From contig JAJZOT010000054.1 of NCBI GenBank assembly GCA_021847855.1, forward strand, positions 1-8,730: DNA of 8,730 nt, given 5' to 3'. The DNA comes from Thermoplasmata archaeon. Lineage in GTDB: Archaea; Thermoplasmatota; Thermoplasmata; Thermoplasmatales; Thermoplasmataceae. Below the pieces are notes generated by a model. The model saw only the letters and a list, made by a program, of their open reading frames with translations. It was not told the DNA's origin and searched no databases. The position numbers were made by a program, and so were the translations under genes. This document shows, in pieces, positions 6,232 through 8,730 of the stretch. Each line of letters starts with the position of its first letter. Positions within the stretch are counted from its first letter, which is position 1.

Positions 6232-7498
6232 ACAGGATTTCCCTATCTTCAATTCCAGTAAAAATAGTGATCTCACTTACCTGGACAGCGCAGCGACGTC
6301 CCAGAAGCCAAAATGCGTCATAGACGCTGTCAGGGAATTTTATGAAAATTACAACAGCAATGTTCACAGGGGAATCTATGGAATAAGCGAAACAGCAACT
6401 GACATGTATGAAAAATCCAGGGAAAACGTCTCATCATTCATTGGATCCAGTCATGCAAATCAGCTGGTGTTCCTGAGAAATACCACCGAGGCATTAAACC
6501 TGCTTTCTTATACTATGGGGAGAAACCTTGTGTCCGGTGATGAGATCCTAATATCCATCATGGAACATCATTCAAACATAGTCCCATGGCAGTTTCTTGA
6601 GGAAAAAGGAATCAAGGTCAATTACACAGATATAACCGCTGATGGAAAGCTCGACATGGAAGACTTCAGAAGAAAACTGTCTCCCCGAACCAGGATTGTG
6701 TCCTTGACTCATGTTTCAAACCTCCTTGGAACAATAAATCCTCTGGTGGATATTGGCAGGATGGTACACGACAATGACAGCATCTTCATTGTGGACGGTG
6801 CACAGAGCACCCCACACATGAAGGTAAACGTCCAGGATCTGAACTGCGATTTTTTTGCTTTCTCAGGACACAAGATGCTTGGGCCATCCGGCATTGGTGT
6901 TCTGTATGGAAAAGAGGATATGCTGGAGAGCATGCACCCTTTCCTTGGAGGCGGAGAGATGATCAGGACAGTGACGACCTCAGGATCCACATGGAACGAT
7001 GTTCCTCTGAAATTTGAGGCTGGAACTCCGAACATTGAAGGGGCAATAGGACTCTCGGCAGCTGTGGACTACCTCAGGGGCATTGGGATGGAAAATGTCA
7101 GGAATCATGAGAAGGATCTTATTGAATACACATTGAAAATGGAGGAGGAATATGCCATACCGGACATGGTTTCATACGGCCCAAAAAACACCGACATCAG
7201 GGGTGGGGTTTACTCTTTTAATATCGGTGAAATACCTCCCATGGATATGGACGAGAAGTTCAGGGAGAATGGTGTGATGATTGGCTCATCTGTGCATCCG
7301 CATGACATCTCAACATCTCTTGATGCAGGAAACGTTGCTGTCAGATCGGGACATCACTGCGCAATGCCTCTCAACCACAGACTTGGCGTAGTAGCAACTT
7401 CCAGGGCTTCTTATTATGTATACAACACTAGAGAGGACATTGAAAAGCTATTTGATCAACTGGAAAAAATAAGGAAGGTGTATGATCTTGGAAGATGA
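6209..7498 (+). CDS. sufS: SufS, group II cysteine desulfurase with a 20-residue insert near the active-site cysteine
   Basis: PLP enzyme that takes sulfur from L-cysteine as a persulfide, releasing alanine. The protein has 429 residues, about 20 more than E. coli SufS. YLDSAATSQKP (24-34) is the N-terminal signature; EHHSNIVPWQ (119-128) carries the PLP-stacking histidine; VDGAQS (195-200) the PLP aspartate Asp196 and Gln199; SGHKMLGPSG the PLP lysine Lys222; RSGHHCAMPL the nucleophile Cys384. The last motif marks SufS rather than NifS/IscS. HPHD at 363-366 contains His365, 19 residues before Cys384, the position of the B. subtilis histidine that exchanges zinc with SufU. Residues about 341-361 have no counterpart in E. 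coli or B. subtilis SufS as I recall them. Start is TTG with an AGAAGG upstream; it overlaps sufD by 23 bp and sufU by 17 bp. Confidence 0.95.
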   Translation: MSRWEQIKQDFPIFNSSKNSDLTYLDSAATSQKPKCVIDAVREFYENYNSNVHRGIYGISETATDMYEKSRENVSSFIGSSHANQLVFLRNTTEALNLLSYTMGRNLVSGDEILISIMEHHSNIVPWQFLEEKGIKVNYTDITADGKLDMEDFRRKLSPRTRIVSLTHVSNLLGTINPLVDIGRMVHDNDSIFIVDGAQSTPHMKVNVQDLNCDFFAFSGHKMLGPSGIGVLYGKEDMLESMHPFLGGGEMIRTVTTSGSTWNDVPLKFEAGTPNIEGAIGLSAAVDYLRGIGMENVRNHEKDLIEYTLKMEEEYAIPDMVSYGPKNTDIRGGVYSFNIGEIPPMDMDEKFRENGVMIGSSVHPHDISTSLDAGNVAVRSGHHCAMPLNHRLGVVATSRASYYVYNTREDIEKLFDQLEKIRKVYDLGR

Positions 7499-7865
7499 GG
7501 AAAGAATGGAATTCATAATGGATCATTACAGGCACCCACACAATTTTGGGACAATGGAAAATCCCACTGAGGAGATAACAGAATATAATCCGGTGTGTGG
7601 CGATGCGGTGAAGGTCTCAATATTAATAAAGGATAATATGGTGCAGGATATCAGGTTTGTTGGCAGGGGATGCTCAATAAGCCAGGCTGCGGCTTCGATC
7701 CTTACAGATGAAGTCAAGGGAAAAAGTATGGAAGAGTTGAGGAATATGACAGAGAAGGAACACCTGGACAGAATCGGCATAAGGCTCGGACCCAGCAGGG
7801 AAAAATGCGCAATACTGTCTTTCAATGCCCTGCGAAAGATGCTTGATAATTACGGAGGTGAATGA
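7482..7865 (+). CDS. sufU: SufU/IscU-like zinc sulfur-acceptor or scaffold protein
   Basis: Receives sulfur from SufS; Bacillus-type SufU does so as a zinc protein, IscU-type as a scaffold. The protein has 127 residues. IMDHYRHPHNFG (12-23) is the family N-terminus. The metal ligands are NPVCGD (Cys39, Asp41), GRGCSISQAA (Cys64) and SREKCAIL (Cys109). Cys64-Cys109 spacing is 45, close to IscU (about 43) and about 17 shorter than B. subtilis SufU. Yet CSISQA and the RxKC pattern, with Arg106 three before Cys109 and Lys108 where IscU has His, are SufU-like. It is therefore a compact SufU, with no separate SufE in the window. Start ATG 7482 (AGGA six bases upstream, overlapping sufS) fits the family N-terminus; ATG 7506 with GAGG five bases upstream, just after the sufS stop, is an alternative giving 119 residues. 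Confidence 0.9.
   Translation: MILEDEERMEFIMDHYRHPHNFGTMENPTEEITEYNPVCGDAVKVSILIKDNMVQDIRFVGRGCSISQAAASILTDEVKGKSMEELRNMTEKEHLDRIGIRLGPSREKCAILSFNALRKMLDNYGGE
7854..7861 (+). promoter_or_regulatory. strong ribosome binding site for the ferredoxin gene
   Basis: GGAGGTGA, a near-perfect anti-SD match, stands five bases before ATG 7867. It fixes the ferredoxin start there and rules out the in-frame extension upstream to 7825. It is the best such site in the operon. Confidence 0.75.
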
Positions 7866-7866
7866 A

Positions 7867-8082
7867 ATGGCTGGATACAAAATATCACTTGACAGAAAAG
7901 GATGCCTCAGCGATGCAATATGCACGGCACTGTGTCCTTCAAACTGGTTCATGGATTCAGACGGGAAAGCAAGTTTTAAAAATGAAGTAATAGGGGAGAA
8001 TGAACTTGAGGATAACATGGAGGCATCCAGATCCTGCCCAACTGGAATCATCAGGATTTCGAAGATTGAACAAACTTCTTAA
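7867..8082 (+). CDS. small single-cluster ferredoxin with Asp in the second ligand position
   Basis: A 71-residue acidic electron carrier. The cluster motif is Cys13-x2-Asp16-x2-Cys19-x3-Cys23-Pro, then Cys57-Pro-Thr-Gly. Cys13, Cys19 and Cys57 are the expected ligands, with Asp16 replacing the usual second cysteine, as in Pyrococcus furiosus ferredoxin (Asp14), where a 4Fe cluster readily converts to 3Fe. Cys23 would be the non-ligand cysteine; the P. furiosus disulfide partner eight residues before the last ligand is Asp49 here, so no disulfide is expected. There is no second CxxCxxCxxxCP motif, hence one cluster. The last gene of the suf operon, one base after sufU, it is probably the reductant for cluster or persulfide chemistry, or simply a co-regulated client. 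Its last 32 bp overlap the end of glyS on the other strand. Confidence 0.88.
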   Translation: MAGYKISLDRKGCLSDAICTALCPSNWFMDSDGKASFKNEVIGENELEDNMEASRSCPTGIIRISKIEQTS

Positions 8083-8730
8083 GACCGTCATTCCTGAATA
8101 TGTTATCGTGCATGAGAAGATCATCGATCCTCATTCTTATCTGTTTTGTTGAATCCCTTTCCCTGACCGTTACTGTATCATCTTCCATGGTCTGGTAGTC
8201 CACTGTTATACAGTAGGGCGTACCGATCTCGTCCTGCCTTGCATATCTTCTTCCAATGGATCCGGATTCATCATAGGTAACAGACTGATTGTGCCCCACA
8301 AGTTTGACATGCAGTTCCCTGGCTTTTTCTGAAATCCCATCCTTTTTCATAAGGGGGAGAACACAAGCTGAATATGGGGCAACGTCGCATGGTAGCCCCA
8401 ACACCCTGTTTCCATTGTCTCTGGTGTAATACGCATGGAAAAGCACTCCGGTAAGTATTCTGTCAAATCCAGCTGCTGGCTCAACAACTCTCGGTATGAA
8501 TGTCCTTCCGTCAACTGTAACTGACACATTTTCCCCGGAAAATTCCTGATGCCTTCTGAGATCGTAGTCCCCTCTATCCGAAATTCCAACCACCTCAATC
8601 CACTCCTCGTCCATGAGAACTTCCGCATCCCAGCAGTCAGATGAATAGTGGGCAAGTTCATTTTTCCTGTGCTGCCTGAATCTCAATCTTTTGCTGTCTA
8701 TACCGGATCTGGCAAGCATCCTGGCCGTGA
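8051..8730 (-). CDS. glyS: glycyl-tRNA synthetase, C-terminal part, runs off the right edge
   Basis: Class II homodimeric enzyme charging tRNA-Gly, of the archaeal/eukaryal type. About 225 C-terminal residues are visible, entering the window as TARMLARSGID. LRFRQHRKNELAHYSSDCWD is class II motif 2 with its ATP-binding Arg and the His-Tyr-Ser-Ser-Asp-Cys-Trp block; GISDRGDYDLRRH follows; VVEPAAGFDRIL is motif 3. The anticodon-binding domain is clear from YDESGSIGRRYARQDEIGTP, CITVDYQTMEDDTVTVRERD and the final helix. Motif 3 normally reads E-P-S-F/x-G; here it is E-P-A-A-G. The gene is convergent with the suf operon and its end overlaps the ferredoxin gene by 32 bp. There is no functional link to SUF beyond position. 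Confidence 0.96.
   Translation of the reverse strand, partial: TARMLARSGIDSKRLRFRQHRKNELAHYSSDCWDAEVLMDEEWIEVVGISDRGDYDLRRHQEFSGENVSVTVDGRTFIPRVVEPAAGFDRILTGVLFHAYYTRDNGNRVLGLPCDVAPYSACVLPLMKKDGISEKARELHVKLVGHNQSVTYDESGSIGRRYARQDEIGTPYCITVDYQTMEDDTVTVRERDSTKQIRMRIDDLLMHDNIFRNDGLKKFVQSSKS

Noticed and set aside
7825..7866. Ferredoxin extended upstream to 7825
   Set aside because: GGAGGTGA is positioned for ATG 7867; the upstream codons lie inside sufU, and the extra cysteines are out of the ferredoxin pattern.
8347..8661. Second minus-strand frame of 104 codons within glyS
   Set aside because: It is a shifted frame of the glycyl-tRNA synthetase gene, which shows motifs 2 and 3 and the anticodon domain in the other frame.

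Overview
The window reads as chromosomal DNA from a Thermoplasmatales-type archaeon. The evidence is the archaeal NAD-dependent epimerase-fold threonine dehydrogenase, which closely resembles my recollection of the Thermoplasma volcanium enzyme; AT-rich TATA boxes 25-40 bp upstream of first genes, with very short or no leaders; purine-rich ribosome sites inside the operon; a clear preference for AGG/AGA (Arg) and ATA (Ile) codons; and an archaeal/eukaryal-type class II glycyl-tRNA synthetase. Genus-level placement is inference. No tRNA, rRNA, CRISPR array, insertion sequence or phage gene is visible.

Left part (1-2010): the N-terminal third of 2-amino-3-ketobutyrate CoA ligase (kbl) runs leftwards off the window. 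About 350 bp follow without a convincing gene. Next is a 61-residue seven-cysteine protein with its own TATA box, then L-threonine 3-dehydrogenase (tdh). Tdh and Kbl catalyse the two consecutive steps threonine -> 2-amino-3-ketobutyrate -> glycine + acetyl-CoA.

Centre (2017-8082): a SufR-like winged-helix regulator with three C-terminal cysteines is transcribed divergently from a compact six-gene SUF iron-sulfur assembly operon, sufC-sufB-sufD-sufS-sufU-ferredoxin. Its genes are 1-6 bp apart or overlap by 17-23 bp. SufBCD is the scaffold/ATPase complex, SufS supplies persulfide sulfur from cysteine, SufU is probably the zinc-dependent sulfur acceptor, and the small ferredoxin is a likely electron donor or early client. 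The roughly 100-bp divergent promoter region has opposed TATA boxes with an imperfect dyad between them, so an Fe-S-sensing feedback loop is the natural reading.

Right edge (8051-8730): the C-terminal part of glycyl-tRNA synthetase is convergent with the operon and overlaps the ferredoxin gene by 32 bp.

The most distinctive observation is in SufS. It carries about 20 extra residues immediately before the HPHD motif that holds the histidine expected to exchange zinc with SufU, and this insert looks like a degenerate tandem copy of the following 20 residues. The partner SufU lacks about 17 residues found in Bacillus-type SufU. This suggests a remodelled SufS-SufU interface.
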